Both the position numbers and the translations under genes were made by a program. From assembly GCA_036400075.1 (NCBI GenBank), contig DASWLV010000016.1, positions 43,824-107,823 of the forward strand: a DNA stretch of 64,000 nucleotides, read 5' to 3'. Shown here one piece after another: positions 35,998-45,619 of the stretch; the stretch's first letter is position 1; each line of letters opens with the position of its first letter. The notes under the pieces were generated by a model. It was given only the letters and a program-made list of their open reading frames with translations. It ran no database searches and was not told the DNA's origin. The DNA is from JALZCH01 sp036400075 (GTDB taxonomy: Bacteria; Acidobacteriota; Blastocatellia; Pyrinomonadales; Pyrinomonadaceae).

Positions 35998-38388
35998 ATG
36001 CAATCCTTTCTTTCGCCTCGTTTAATTTCTTCGTTTTTCACCGCTCTTTTTTGCATAGTTTGTTTGCTCAGCACAACAGCCGGAGCGCAAACCGATCAAA
36101 TAATTTACACAGACTCGCTGCAAAACAATTGGCAGAACTATAGCTGGGCGACGGTGAATTTTAACAATTCAAATCCGGTTCATGACGGTTCCGCTTCAAT
36201 CAGCGTTAATGCCGCCGCATGGCAAGCTCTTTATCTGCATCACCCTGCACAATCTAGCGACAATTTTACGAATCTCGTTTTTTGGATTCACGGCGGCGCT
36301 GGCGGCGGGCAGCGTTTGCAAGTGCAGGCGACAATCGGCGGCGTGGCGCAAACGGCAGTCGCTTTACAGCCGCTCCCGTCAAATTCATGGCAGCAGATAA
36401 CGATTTCGCTTGCCGCGCTCGGCGTCGGCTCGACGCCGAATTTCGACGGCTTTTGGATTCAGGACACAAGCGGCACGGCGCAGCCGGTTTTTTATGTTGA
36501 CGACATCCGGCTAATCGGCGGAACTCCGCCTCCGCCGCAGACCGTCACGATTAACGTAAACGCCGCGCTTAATCGCCGTTCGATAAATCCGCAAATTTAC
36601 GGCGTCGCGCACGCAACGACAGCGCAACTCGCCGAATTGAACGCGCCTTTAAATCGTTTGGGCGGCAACAACACAAGCCGTTACAATTGGCAGCAAAACG
36701 CCGACAATCGCGGCAACGATTGGTATTTTCAAAGCATTCCGTTTGCCAATACGCCGGGCGAAGTCGGCGACACTTTTATTCAAAACTCGCGCGCCGCAAA
36801 CGCCGAGCCGATGTTGACCGTGCCGATTATTGATTGGATTGCAAAGGTCGGCGCAAACCGCGAAAAGCTGTCGAGCTATTCGATTTCAAAATACGGCGCG
36901 CAAACCGATCGCGATTGGCAGTATTTTCAAGATGCGGGAAACGGCATCTGCGCGGCAGGCAACGCATCGCAATATTGTCCGAACAGCGCGGGCAATCCGG
37001 TTGTCGGCAACAATCCGAACGACGCCAATGTGCCGAATTTTACTACGTTTCAACAAGGCTGGATTCAACATCTCATCGGGCGTTGGGGAACGGCGTCAAG
37101 CGGCGGCTTGCGTTATTACATTCTCGACAACGAACATTCGATTTGGCATTCGACGCACCGCGATGTGCAGCCTGTGGGCGCAACAATGGAGCAGGTTTTT
37201 ACCAGAATGCGCGATTACGCTGCGATGATTAAATCAATTGATCCGGGAGCTAAAATCGTCGGACCGGAAGAATGGGGCTGGTCTGGTTTTCTTTATTCGG
37301 GTTACGACCAGCAATATGCTCCGACGCACAACTGGACTTTTCCTGACCGCGCCGCGCACGGCAATATGGATTATGTCGCTTGGCTTTTGCAGCAATTCAA
37401 ACTGGATGAGGATGCGCGCGGCGTGCGTCTGCTCGATATTTTTACACTGCATTATTATCCGCAGGGCGGTGAATTCAGCAACGACGTTTCCGCCGCGATG
37501 CAGGCGCGCCGCAATCGCTCGACGCGCTCACTGTGGGACCCGAATTACACTGACGAAACCTGGATTAACGACAAAGTGCAGCTTATTCCGCGAATGAAAA
37601 ATTGGACGGCGCAATATTATCCGGGAACGATAACGGGTTTGACCGAGTACAATTGGGGCGCGGAAAATCACATCAACGGCGCGACCGCGCAAGCCGATAT
37701 TTACGGCATTTTCGGACGTGAAGGCTTGGATATGGCGGCGCGTTGGACTACCCCGGAATCTTCGACGCCGACGTTTAAAGCGATGAAAATGTATCGCAAC
37801 TATGACGGTAACAATTCAGGCTTCGGCGAAACGAGCGTTTCGACAATTGTCCCAAATCCCGATAACGTCTCGGCTTTCGCCGCCCAGCGCACGTCCGACG
37901 GCGCGCTGACCGTAATGGTTATCAATAAAATTGCTACAAATGCGCCCGCGACAATCAATTTATCAAATTTTAGGTCTTATCGCGCCGCGCAGATTTGGCA
38001 ATTAACGGGAGTTACCAATCAAATCAATCGCTTAGCGGACGCGGCAGTCAGTAATGGAACAATTACCGCGACTTTACCGGCGCAGAGCATCACGCTGTTT
38101 GTCGTCCCTGCGCGCACACCCACAGCCGCTTCCGTAACGGTTTCCGGTCGAGTTATGAATGCGGCGGGCAGAGGTTTGCGCGGAGTCAGAGTCGCTCTGA
38201 CAGAAGCAAGCGGAGAACAAAGAACCGTTCTCACCAATTCGTTAGGCTATTATCGTTTTGCAGATGTCGCGGCGGGAAGCACTTACATCATTAACGTTTT
38301 CTCCAAAAAACACACTTTCAACCAACCGACACAGACGCATTTAATTCAGGGAGAAACAACGGATGTTGATTTTATCGCCAACGATTGA
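35998..38388 (+). CDS. Secreted glycoside hydrolase family 44 enzyme with regulatory-like tail
   Basis: 796 residues. Signal peptide ends TTAGAQ. Residues of about 30-175 resemble a carbohydrate-binding beta-sandwich ending FYVDDIRLIGG. The GH44 barrel covers about 185-690: RLGGNNTSRYNWQQNADNRG near its start, acid/base candidate E379 in YILDNEHSIWHSTHRD, and nucleophile candidate E550 in GLTEYNWGAENHINGATA. A carboxypeptidase-regulatory-like domain (VTVSGRVMNAAGRGLRGVRV) closes the protein, as in the protein at 8288. GH44 enzymes cleave beta-1,4-glucan, xyloglucan or mannan. GGAG lies nine bases before the ATG at 35998. Confidence 0.88.
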   Translation: MQSFLSPRLISSFFTALFCIVCLLSTTAGAQTDQIIYTDSLQNNWQNYSWATVNFNNSNPVHDGSASISVNAAAWQALYLHHPAQSSDNFTNLVFWIHGGAGGGQRLQVQATIGGVAQTAVALQPLPSNSWQQITISLAALGVGSTPNFDGFWIQDTSGTAQPVFYVDDIRLIGGTPPPPQTVTINVNAALNRRSINPQIYGVAHATTAQLAELNAPLNRLGGNNTSRYNWQQNADNRGNDWYFQSIPFANTPGEVGDTFIQNSRAANAEPMLTVPIIDWIAKVGANREKLSSYSISKYGAQTDRDWQYFQDAGNGICAAGNASQYCPNSAGNPVVGNNPNDANVPNFTTFQQGWIQHLIGRWGTASSGGLRYYILDNEHSIWHSTHRDVQPVGATMEQVFTRMRDYAAMIKSIDPGAKIVGPEEWGWSGFLYSGYDQQYAPTHNWTFPDRAAHGNMDYVAWLLQQFKLDEDARGVRLLDIFTLHYYPQGGEFSNDVSAAMQARRNRSTRSLWDPNYTDETWINDKVQLIPRMKNWTAQYYPGTITGLTEYNWGAENHINGATAQADIYGIFGREGLDMAARWTTPESSTPTFKAMKMYRNYDGNNSGFGETSVSTIVPNPDNVSAFAAQRTSDGALTVMVINKIATNAPATINLSNFRSYRAAQIWQLTGVTNQINRLADAAVSNGTITATLPAQSITLFVVPARTPTAASVTVSGRVMNAAGRGLRGVRVALTEASGEQRTVLTNSLGYYRFADVAAGSTYIINVFSKKHTFNQPTQTHLIQGETTDVDFIAND

Positions 38389-38488
38389 TTAATAACGAAT
38401 AGAGCGTAGATTCGATTGCTCTAATGCTTTTTAATTTCACAGTTAAATGTTCGGGTCGTGTTACGCTTGACGTTCGGAAAGCTAGAGA

Positions 38489-39037
38489 ATGAGAAGTGAA
38501 GTGTCAAATGAAGTTGTAAAAATTCGGCGTTATTGTGCCGACGACATTCCTTTGCTCTTTGAAGCTGCGCGAGAATCTACAAATGAGATGTTTGCCTGGA
38601 TGCCGTGGTGTCACCAGAATTATACTGTGGAAGAAAGCCGGTCTTTTATTTTGTCCAGTGGAACTGCTTGGGATCAAAAGACCGCGTATGAATTTGCAGT
38701 TTTTGACGTTGCCAGTAATTTGTTTCTCGGAGGAGTCAGCATAAATCAAATCAGGCGTACGAACAATTTTGCTAATCTCGGTTATTGGGTGCGAAGCAGC
38801 CAAAACGGTCGGGGCGCTGCAACGGCAGCAGCGCTTTTAGCCGCTGAATTTGGTTTTGAGGACTTAGGATTGAATCGAATTGAAATCCTGGTCGCTGTAG
38901 GAAATACGGCAAGCCGGCGAGTTGCCGAGAAAGCAGGAGCTAAAAAAGAAGGCATTTTGCGCAGCCGCCTTTTGTTACATAATCGCCCTCACGACGCAAT
39001 TATGTATTCGTTGATTGCCGCTGATAAAAACAATTAA
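38489..39037 (+). CDS. GNAT family N-acetyltransferase (RimJ/RimL type)
   Basis: 182 residues. VVKIRRYCADDIPLLFEAAR opens the fold. NLGYWVRSSQNGRGAATAAA carries the acetyl-CoA loop (NGRGAAT). LNRIEILVAVGNTASRRVAE and KAGAKKEG complete it. The pattern matches ribosomal-protein-serine acetyltransferase-like members. Followed 17 bases later by the second MITE-like element. Confidence 0.88.
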   Translation: MRSEVSNEVVKIRRYCADDIPLLFEAARESTNEMFAWMPWCHQNYTVEESRSFILSSGTAWDQKTAYEFAVFDVASNLFLGGVSINQIRRTNNFANLGYWVRSSQNGRGAATAAALLAAEFGFEDLGLNRIEILVAVGNTASRRVAEKAGAKKEGILRSRLLLHNRPHDAIMYSLIAADKNN

Positions 39038-39054
39038 CTCAATCGTTCAAACGC

Positions 39055-39195
39055 TTAGAGCGAATCAACATAGTATGTCCATGTCAGTACCTTGAACGGT
39101 AGTGAGCGGGTCAATTAACAAACCCGCTCACTACCGTTCGCGGTACTGACTCTAATGCCTGACTTAACCGGACACTGATTCCATAACCGCTCTAA
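39055..39195. repeat. 141-bp MITE-like palindromic element, copy 2
   Basis: Same element as at 18483 in inverted orientation: ends TTAGAGCG and CGCTCTAA. The inner stem (39083-39111 with 39122-39150) starts GTCAGTACC and has a two-base mismatch (TTGAA against CGCGA arms). It lies between the stops of convergent GNAT and subtilase genes. Confidence 0.9.
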
Positions 39196-39202
39196 AATCG
39201 CA

Positions 39203-40603
39203 CTATTTTGCCTGAAAAGCCAGAGCCGCTTCGACTGCTTTTCGCGGGTCAACGACGCCCCAGCCCTGTCGGTCAACTTCGTAGCCGGGCAAGCGTTCGG
39301 CGGTCGAAATCAAAATTCGTTTGACGGCTTGCGGGGTTAATTTGGGATTGGCTTCGAGCATACAAGCGACGAGTGAAGAAACGACGGGCGCAGAGAATGA
39401 AGTGCCGTCAACATATTTGTAATGGCGTGTGATTACGTTTTCCTCGCGCATTTTTAATGCTATAACTTGGCGAATCGCATAAGCCGGGCTGTCGAGCGCG
39501 TTTTCCAGAGTTTCGTCAATTCCCGGATTCGCCCGAATAATGTTGTGCAGTTCTTCATCCCGTGCTTTGTCCAGAGTTTCGAGCAAAGCAGCTTGTTTGG
39601 CGGTCGGCGTGTTCGGCAAAATCGGGGCTGGAACCCAAATCGAAGGCGCGATGATTTCAGGTTTTTGAAAACCGTCAACCGTCGGACCAAAGCTCGAACG
39701 ATACATTCCACGATGTGCGCGGTTGATCGAATTGCGGTCGTCCAAACCGCCGACGGCGATTGCCGAAGGACTCGCAGCGGGCGGAAAAACCGGATGATTC
39801 GGCAGATGTCCGGCGTTTCCGACCGCGCAAACCACTGTTATTCCAAGCGAAACTGCTTTTTCGACTTTTTGACACAAAGAATCGTGCAGATAAGGCGTTT
39901 CGTCGTCGCCTCCAGCCGAGATATTCACGACGCGGATATTGTATTTCTCCCGGTTCTGCAAAACCCATTCGAGTCCGTCTTCGATATTTTGCGATGTGAT
40001 TCGCCCGGATTTGGCGAGCTTGATTAAAACGACGGTTGATTCGGGCGCAAGTCCGCGATAAAAACCGTTTGAGAGCGAACCGTTTCCGGCGGCGACGACC
40101 GAAGTCATCATTCCGTGCCAGCTTGCCACGTCGGGCTGAAAAAGCGAGGCAATATCGCCGCTCGGTGCGAGCAGACTGTGATAAGCGGCAATTCGATTGT
40201 GCGGCGAAGTTAAATCAACGTGCGGGTAAAAACCCGAATCGAGAAACGCGATGCAAATGCCTTTGCCGGTAAACGAAAAATCGGCGTCGAGCCGCAAAGG
40301 CGTTGAAAGAACGTGCGAGCCGTCTTTTTGCATCGCGGCGTCGCGGACGATCTGGTCTTTCGCGCGCTCAAACAATTTGACGCAGCGCGGGCAAGCGGCT
40401 TCGACCGAATTTGTTTCCGGCGAATTGGCGCGAATCAAACGCTGCAAATCTCCGGCGAGAGCCGAGAGCGGCACTAAGCCTTCGCGCACTTCGCGCGAGC
40501 AAACCGCGCAAGCCAAACCGCCGCCAGCCACATCAGCCCCGGTTTGCCCGCGATTTAAAAACGAGTTTTCGTAATATAAAGCCAAAAATATTGCTCGTTT
40601 CAA
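39203..40603 (-). CDS. S8 (subtilisin-like) peptidase with N-terminal Cys4 motif
   Basis: 466 residues. The catalytic triad is visible: Asp in CIAFLDSGFYPHVDL, His in ASWHGMMTSVVAAGNG, Ser in VDGTSFSAPVVSSLVACML, plus the oxyanion Asn region VVCAVGNAGHLPNHP. The first 70 residues lack a signal peptide but have CAVC and CPRC about 40 residues apart, suggesting a zinc-ribbon-like module. That points to an intracellular or non-classically localised protease. The start is uncertain: the frame opens with TTG at 40603 and no ATG lies close to it. Confidence 0.85.
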   Translation of the reverse strand: MKRAIFLALYYENSFLNRGQTGADVAGGGLACAVCSREVREGLVPLSALAGDLQRLIRANSPETNSVEAACPRCVKLFERAKDQIVRDAAMQKDGSHVLSTPLRLDADFSFTGKGICIAFLDSGFYPHVDLTSPHNRIAAYHSLLAPSGDIASLFQPDVASWHGMMTSVVAAGNGSLSNGFYRGLAPESTVVLIKLAKSGRITSQNIEDGLEWVLQNREKYNIRVVNISAGGDDETPYLHDSLCQKVEKAVSLGITVVCAVGNAGHLPNHPVFPPAASPSAIAVGGLDDRNSINRAHRGMYRSSFGPTVDGFQKPEIIAPSIWVPAPILPNTPTAKQAALLETLDKARDEELHNIIRANPGIDETLENALDSPAYAIRQVIALKMREENVITRHYKYVDGTSFSAPVVSSLVACMLEANPKLTPQAVKRILISTAERLPGYEVDRQGWGVVDPRKAVEAALAFQAK

Positions 40604-40656
40604 ATAAAATTGCGCCGCCGAAAATTGTTGTCCTATGACAACTTTCGACGGCGCAA
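40601..40656 (-). terminator. Terminator of the Rieske oxidoreductase gene
   Basis: On the minus strand TTGCGCCGTCGAAAGTTGTC pairs with GACAACAATTTTCGGCGGCG (two interior mismatches) and is followed by TTTTATTT. It lies 26 bases past the gene's stop and just ahead of the S8 peptidase start. Confidence 0.8.
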
Positions 40657-40681
40657 AATGTATTTTAGCGGATAAACCGCG

Positions 40682-42196
40682 CTATTCGCTAATTTCCGCG
40701 AGCGGCGCTATAGCCGGCGGATTAATAACGTGACCGTCAATGCCGAAACGCGAGCCGTGACACGGACAATCCCAACTCTTTTCCGAACCGTTCCAGCTAA
40801 CAATGCAATGCATATGCGGGCAAACGGCGGAACGCTGATGCAATTCGCCCTGCTCGTCGCGATAAGCAGCAATTTTTTGTAAACCTTTGCTGATAACCGC
40901 ACCCTGTCCCGGTTTTAAATCTTCAACTGATTCGACATCGCCTTTTGTAATCCAATCCTTGTACTGCGCGAAAGTCGTCGAAAGCTCGGTTGCGGTTTCG
41001 GTCAAAGACTGCGTGAAAACGCGCGAAGGATTGTAAAGCTCCGTCCAAGGATTTTCACGCCCCATAATCAAATCGGAAATCAGCATTCCGGCAATCGTCC
41101 CGTGTGTCATTCCCATTCCCGAATCGCCTGTGACCATATAAACATTCGGCTCGCCGACCGACCAGCGACCGATATAGGCGAGATAATCGCCCGATTCCTG
41201 AACCTCGCCCGACCAGCGAAACAAAGCTTCTCCGGCGACCGGAAAATGCTCGTGCGTCCAGCTTTCAAGGCGCTCGTAACGCTCTTCAAAATCGTCGGCT
41301 TGCCCGACGCGGTGGTCTTCGCCGCCTGAAATTAAAACGTCGTAATCCGCTTCTTCCTGAATTCGGACGTAGTGATACATTTCCTCTGTGTCCCAAAACA
41401 GAGCTTTTTCCACCGAGCCTTTCGGAATTTTTAAACCGACGACATAAGTGCGATAAGCGGCTTGTTTGACGTGAACGCCGCTTTTCAAAGGATAATTTGT
41501 AGCCAAAACCAGAGAATTTGCGCGAATCCGGTTTCCGCTCAAAAGCTCGACTTCCGGCTCATCGCCGCCCGTCCAATCAATCACTTTTGTTTGCGAAAAA
41601 ACTTGCCCTCCGTTTTCCTGAATCACCCGCACCAAACCCGCGAGATATTTAATAACGTGAAACTGCCCTTGATTCGGAAAACGTAAGGTAGCGCCGGTTT
41701 CAAAACCCGGAAGCGGCGCGCTTTCAATTTGTTCGACAGCGGTCAAACCCGCGCGATGTGCGGCTTTTAATTCTTCGTTTAAATCGTCTTTGCCGTTTGG
41801 CGACGGAAACAGAAAACCGTTGACGCGCGCAAAATCGCAGTCAATTCCTTCAAGCCGGGAAATTTCCTCGATTTTATTAATCGCCGCCGTGTGGCTTTCG
41901 GCTGCGAGTCTGGATTTTTCCTCGCCGTGAAGTTTTTCGAGTTCGTAATAACGGTCGTCAATCGCGTTTGAAAGATGCGCCGTCGTCCGGCAAGTCTCGC
42001 CGCCCGTGATTATTCCGTCATCAACCACCGCGACTTTTCGTCCGGCTTTCGCCAGCAAATAAGCAGTCGTCAACCCGGAAATACCCGCGCCGACAATGCA
42101 AACGTCAGTCTGCAAATCGGTGTTCAAACTTCCCGGTTCCTGAATCTCTCCGGTCGCTTCCCAAATCGAAACGCTCTGTCCTTCGTCGCTTTTCAT
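40682..42196 (-). CDS. FAD-dependent oxidoreductase with C-terminal Rieske [2Fe-2S] domain
   Basis: 504 residues from the ATG at 42196 (AAGGGG upstream). The DAO-type Rossmann motif is VCIVGAGISGLTTAYLLAKA near residues 30-50, followed by TCRTTAHLSNAIDDRY. The C-terminal 90 residues hold the Rieske ligands CPHMHC and CPCHGSRF. This architecture is widespread, and the usual annotation is a glycine/D-amino-acid oxidase-like enzyme that feeds electrons through the Rieske cluster. The substrate is not known. Divergent from the glycosyltransferase gene at 42304. Confidence 0.9.
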   Translation of the reverse strand: MKSDEGQSVSIWEATGEIQEPGSLNTDLQTDVCIVGAGISGLTTAYLLAKAGRKVAVVDDGIITGGETCRTTAHLSNAIDDRYYELEKLHGEEKSRLAAESHTAAINKIEEISRLEGIDCDFARVNGFLFPSPNGKDDLNEELKAAHRAGLTAVEQIESAPLPGFETGATLRFPNQGQFHVIKYLAGLVRVIQENGGQVFSQTKVIDWTGGDEPEVELLSGNRIRANSLVLATNYPLKSGVHVKQAAYRTYVVGLKIPKGSVEKALFWDTEEMYHYVRIQEEADYDVLISGGEDHRVGQADDFEERYERLESWTHEHFPVAGEALFRWSGEVQESGDYLAYIGRWSVGEPNVYMVTGDSGMGMTHGTIAGMLISDLIMGRENPWTELYNPSRVFTQSLTETATELSTTFAQYKDWITKGDVESVEDLKPGQGAVISKGLQKIAAYRDEQGELHQRSAVCPHMHCIVSWNGSEKSWDCPCHGSRFGIDGHVINPPAIAPLAEISE

Positions 42197-42303
42197 AGCA
42201 AAAGATGCCCCTTGATAAATTTGTTTTAAATTATTCTTCAATATATCCTGCTTTTTCTCGGTACGCTATTGCACTTTATTTATTCCCGTCGCCTAACAAA
42301 AAT

Positions 42304-43845
42304 ATGACCGAAGCGAAAAACAATCATTGGTTAAGCCCCATTGCCATCGGCGCGTATTTCGCAGTTTTCAAGCTGCTTTTACATTTCATTTTCAATTCAA
42401 ATTACGGTTATTTCCGAGACGAGCTTTATTACCTGGCGTGCGGCGAGCATCTCGCCTGGGGTTATCCAGACCACGCGCCGATGGTTGCAATGATGGCGAA
42501 AGCGAGCCGCGCGTTTTTGGGAGATTCGTTGTTTTCAATTCGGTTTTTTCCGGCGGTCGCAGGCTCTGCAAAAATCTTTTTGACCGCGCTTTTGGTCAAA
42601 GAATTCGGCGGCAAAAGATTTGCGACTTTTCTCGCTTGTCTGTGCGTTTTGTGCGCGCCCATTTATCTGGCGATTGACAATCTGCTCTCGATGAATGCGC
42701 TCGAACCTGTTTTCTGGATGCTCTGCGTTTATTTCGCGGTTCTGGCAATCAAACGTGAAAATCCGCGTTACTGGATTTGGTTCGGCGTCTTTGCGGGTTT
42801 GGGTTTGATGAACAAACACTCGATGCTGTTTTTCGGTCTCGCGCTTATTGCAGGATTGCTTCTGACAACTGAGCGAAGGGCGTTTCTCAACAAATACTTC
42901 TGGTTCGGAGGCGCAATCGCGTTTTTGATTTTTCTGCCGAACATCATCTGGCAATTCCAAAATGATTTCGCCACGCTTGAGCTTTTGCAAAACGTCCGAA
43001 AAACGGGCAAAAACGTCGTGCTGTCGCCCTTTGAATTTATTGGGTCGCAAATAATGATGCTTTTGCCGACGACTTTGCCAATCTGGTTGGTTGGCATTTG
43101 GTATTTTCTCTTTGATAAAAACGGCAGACGATTTCGTTTTCTCGGAATTTGTTACCTCATTCTGCTCGTGCTGATGATTCTCCTAAAAGCGAAAGATTAT
43201 TATCTCGCGCCGATTTACCCGATGCTTTTTGCGGCAGGCGCAGTCTGGTGGCAGGAAATTATCGAAAAATTTCGGCAGATTCGTTTCGCCCGAATCGGTC
43301 TTCCGGTTTTGATAATAGGTATGGCTGCTCTTGCTTTGCCGATTGCTTTGCCGGTTTTGCCGGTCGAAAAATTAATCGCATATCAAGAGGCAATCGGGTT
43401 CAAGCCGCCGAAAGCCGAGGTTTCGCACGAAGGCGTTTTGCAGCAAATTTACGGCGATCAATTCGGCTGGCAGGAAATGGTTGAAAAAGTGGCGGGCGTT
43501 TATAGCTCGCTGCCGCCCGATGAACGCGAAAAAGCCGGAATTTACGCTTCAAATTACGGCGAAGCGGGCGCGATTGATTTCTTCGGCGCAAAGTACAACT
43601 TGCCTAAAGCCCTCAGCGGACACCAAAGCTATTTTCTCTGGGGACATCGCGGCTACACGGGCGAGGTTTTGATAGTTTTAGGTGGAAAAAAGGAAGACGC
43701 TGAGAAAAACTGCAATTCTGTCGAGGAAAAAACAGAAGTTAATCATCCTTACTCAATGGCTGAGGAAAAATATAAAATTCTCGTTTGCCGCCAAACGAAA
43801 AAGCCTTTGCCGGAAATATGGCAAAGTCTAAAGCATTGGAATTGA
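42304..43845 (+). CDS. GT39/ArnT-like membrane glycosyltransferase
   Basis: 513 residues. The start MTEAKNNHWLSP at 42304 suits the first membrane helix. GYFRDELYYLACGEHLAWGY carries the conserved acidic residue of the first periplasmic loop of the PMT/ArnT fold (R-D-E), followed by YPDHAPMVAMMAKASR. Eight or more hydrophobic helices follow, and the last 130 residues are soluble and periplasmic. Such enzymes use polyprenyl-phosphate sugars to glycosylate proteins or lipids. The acceptor is unknown. Confidence 0.85.
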   Translation: MTEAKNNHWLSPIAIGAYFAVFKLLLHFIFNSNYGYFRDELYYLACGEHLAWGYPDHAPMVAMMAKASRAFLGDSLFSIRFFPAVAGSAKIFLTALLVKEFGGKRFATFLACLCVLCAPIYLAIDNLLSMNALEPVFWMLCVYFAVLAIKRENPRYWIWFGVFAGLGLMNKHSMLFFGLALIAGLLLTTERRAFLNKYFWFGGAIAFLIFLPNIIWQFQNDFATLELLQNVRKTGKNVVLSPFEFIGSQIMMLLPTTLPIWLVGIWYFLFDKNGRRFRFLGICYLILLVLMILLKAKDYYLAPIYPMLFAAGAVWWQEIIEKFRQIRFARIGLPVLIIGMAALALPIALPVLPVEKLIAYQEAIGFKPPKAEVSHEGVLQQIYGDQFGWQEMVEKVAGVYSSLPPDEREKAGIYASNYGEAGAIDFFGAKYNLPKALSGHQSYFLWGHRGYTGEVLIVLGGKKEDAEKNCNSVEEKTEVNHPYSMAEEKYKILVCRQTKKPLPEIWQSLKHWN

Positions 43846-43903
43846 GGTTTAACCCATAAATAAATTCGAGCCAGCGCAGATAAAAACAAAAGTGGCTTTT
43901 TAC

Positions 43904-44617
43904 TTAAGGAGCGAAATTAAAAATAACCATGCCGTTGATTTTTATCGGTGCCCCGCATCGGATAATACGTTTAAATTTGGATTTTTTGACTGCCTCCAAA
44001 GCGTGCTTTCTCAACTCCGAATGACCGGAAAACGCTGAAGCTGAGACAACTTTGCCTCGCTCGTCAAGAGCCACCCAAACGCTTACCGAGCCGGTTATTC
44101 CGTCTGCTTTTAATTCTTGCGGATATTCGGGCTTTGCTAAAAAGATCGCTTTATTGTTGAGAATAAATGTTTGATAAATCTTCGCCGTCTCGCAGGGAAT
44201 CTCAAAATATTCGCCGCTGGCTTCTTCGGAAGCAAAATAGTAAACAAGAATACCGGAGACATTGACAGCCGTTCCGCTCAAAATTGTCGGATTGATTTTG
44301 GCTTGCCCGGCAGCTTCGACCGCCGATTTTCTCAGCAGCGGATTGCCGCTGCACGCTTTCGCCTCAATAACATTTCCCGCTTTATCAATTTTTACTTGAA
44401 CTGTTACTGTCCCCGAAACATTCGCTTTTTTCGCTGCTTTTGGATATGCAGGTTTGGGCAAGAGGATGGCTTTGGCGTTCAACACGCCTCCGCCGCAAAC
44501 CTGCGGAACCGTCCTTTCGGCAGACTTCTCGCTCGATTTTGGCGAGTTCTGTTTTTGTGCTTCAAGCTCTGAAACAAAGCAAACTGCAAACAAAAATAAA
44601 AATACAATTTTCTTCAT
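43904..44617 (-). CDS. Secreted protein with two tandem TonB C-terminal domains
   Basis: 237 residues with a signal peptide (MKKIVFLFLFAVCFVSELEA). Two copies of the TonB C-terminal fold follow: PKPAYPKAAKKANVSGTVTV with VKIDKAGNVIEAKACSGNP, and AKPEYPQELKADGITGSVSV with VALDERGKVVSASAFSGHSE. The tandem is an internal duplication. Without a TonB-like membrane anchor and proline spacer it probably binds envelope partners rather than energising a transporter. Confidence 0.85.
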   Translation of the reverse strand: MKKIVFLFLFAVCFVSELEAQKQNSPKSSEKSAERTVPQVCGGGVLNAKAILLPKPAYPKAAKKANVSGTVTVQVKIDKAGNVIEAKACSGNPLLRKSAVEAAGQAKINPTILSGTAVNVSGILVYYFASEEASGEYFEIPCETAKIYQTFILNNKAIFLAKPEYPQELKADGITGSVSVWVALDERGKVVSASAFSGHSELRKHALEAVKKSKFKRIIRCGAPIKINGMVIFNFAP

Positions 44618-44694
44618 TTCTTTAGTTTGAAACCGAAAAAATATTTTTGTTCCAAAACTCCGAAAATTTCGATTGATAGTTCAGATTAAAAGTT

Positions 44695-44771
44695 ATGGCT
44701 GAAACCTACGATGTCGCCGTCGTCGGCTGCTGACAAAATGGATTGACGTGCGCTTGTTATCTTGCTAAAGC
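44695..44771 (+). pseudogene. 5' fragment of a CrtI-like FAD oxidoreductase gene
   Basis: ATGGCTGAAACCTACGATGT starts a reading MAETYDVAVVGC, stop (TGA), QNGLTCACYLAKA. It closely matches the first 25 codons of the intact oxidoreductase at 48037 (MTETYDVAVIGGGHNGLTCA). The glycine-rich dinucleotide loop is destroyed by the TGA and homology ends near 44771, before small inverted repeats. A dead partial duplicate. Confidence 0.85.
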
Positions 44772-44837
44772 GCGCGCCGTTTATCATCCAACGTTATTAC
44801 TGGATACGCTTTATTGAGCGCCAATAATGATTATTGG

Positions 44838-45602
44838 TCATTTATACGAAACAACTACCAGTTTGTCATTGTAGATTGCAGCGTAAAGTCTTTGCGCCAA
44901 GGTTAAGCTCATCAATTTAATTTTCTGATACTGCGCCAGAGCCGCTTGTTTGTCTTTCGTCAAAAGATAAACGTTCCCCAAAAGAAACTGCACTTCGCCG
45001 TCGCTTGGATTTAAATTAGCTGCCTGCCGAATTTCGACAATCGCTTCCGAATAGCGTTTTCGCTTGGCGTATGCAAAACCGAGATTGACCAAAATTTCGA
45101 CGTTGTTTTTATCGAGCCGTTTCGCCTGTTCGAGCGATTCGACGGCTTCTTTATATTTTTCTCGACGGATATATAAACAGCCCAAATTATAAAAAGCAAT
45201 TGCGTCGTTTGGTTTCAAACGAATCGCTTCTTTGAATTTGTTTAAGGCTTGCGGGTATTGCGCCGTTTCCAGATAAACCGCGCCGAGTTGATTGAATGCT
45301 TCGGCGTAACGGGGAAAAAACTCAATCGCCTTTTGAAAGGCATCGGCGGCTTTGGCGTAATGTTTCAAATGAAAATACGCCGTTCCGAGATTGTAAAAAG
45401 CCGTCGCATAATTCGGCTGCAAATCTATAGCCTCATTAAACGATTCGATTGCGGCTTCGTATTGTTCGGCTTTTATTTTTGCGACGCCTTGATTATTAAG
45501 AGCTACCGCTGTCTTAAGTTTTTCCTGTCCTTGAACAAAGCCCGATAGAAATACGATTGCCAAAATAATTATCAAGCAAGTTTGCAATATTATTTTTGTC
45601 AT
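44838..45602 (-). CDS. Secreted TPR-repeat protein under a double-operator promoter
   Basis: 254 residues. Signal sequence MTKIILQTCLIIILAIVFLS followed by six TPR units such as KAEQYEAAIESFNEAIDLQP, HLKHYAKAADAFQKAIEFFP and RREKYKEAVESLEQAKRLDK. AAGGAACTG lies before the ATG. Directly upstream is a consensus-like promoter containing one palindrome between -35 and -10 and a second downstream (45620-45669), so it should be repressible. Confidence 0.88.
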   Translation of the reverse strand: MTKIILQTCLIIILAIVFLSGFVQGQEKLKTAVALNNQGVAKIKAEQYEAAIESFNEAIDLQPNYATAFYNLGTAYFHLKHYAKAADAFQKAIEFFPRYAEAFNQLGAVYLETAQYPQALNKFKEAIRLKPNDAIAFYNLGCLYIRREKYKEAVESLEQAKRLDKNNVEILVNLGFAYAKRKRYSEAIVEIRQAANLNPSDGEVQFLLGNVYLLTKDKQAALAQYQKIKLMSLTLAQRLYAAIYNDKLVVVSYK

Positions 45603-45619
45603 TTCACAGTTCCTTCAAG

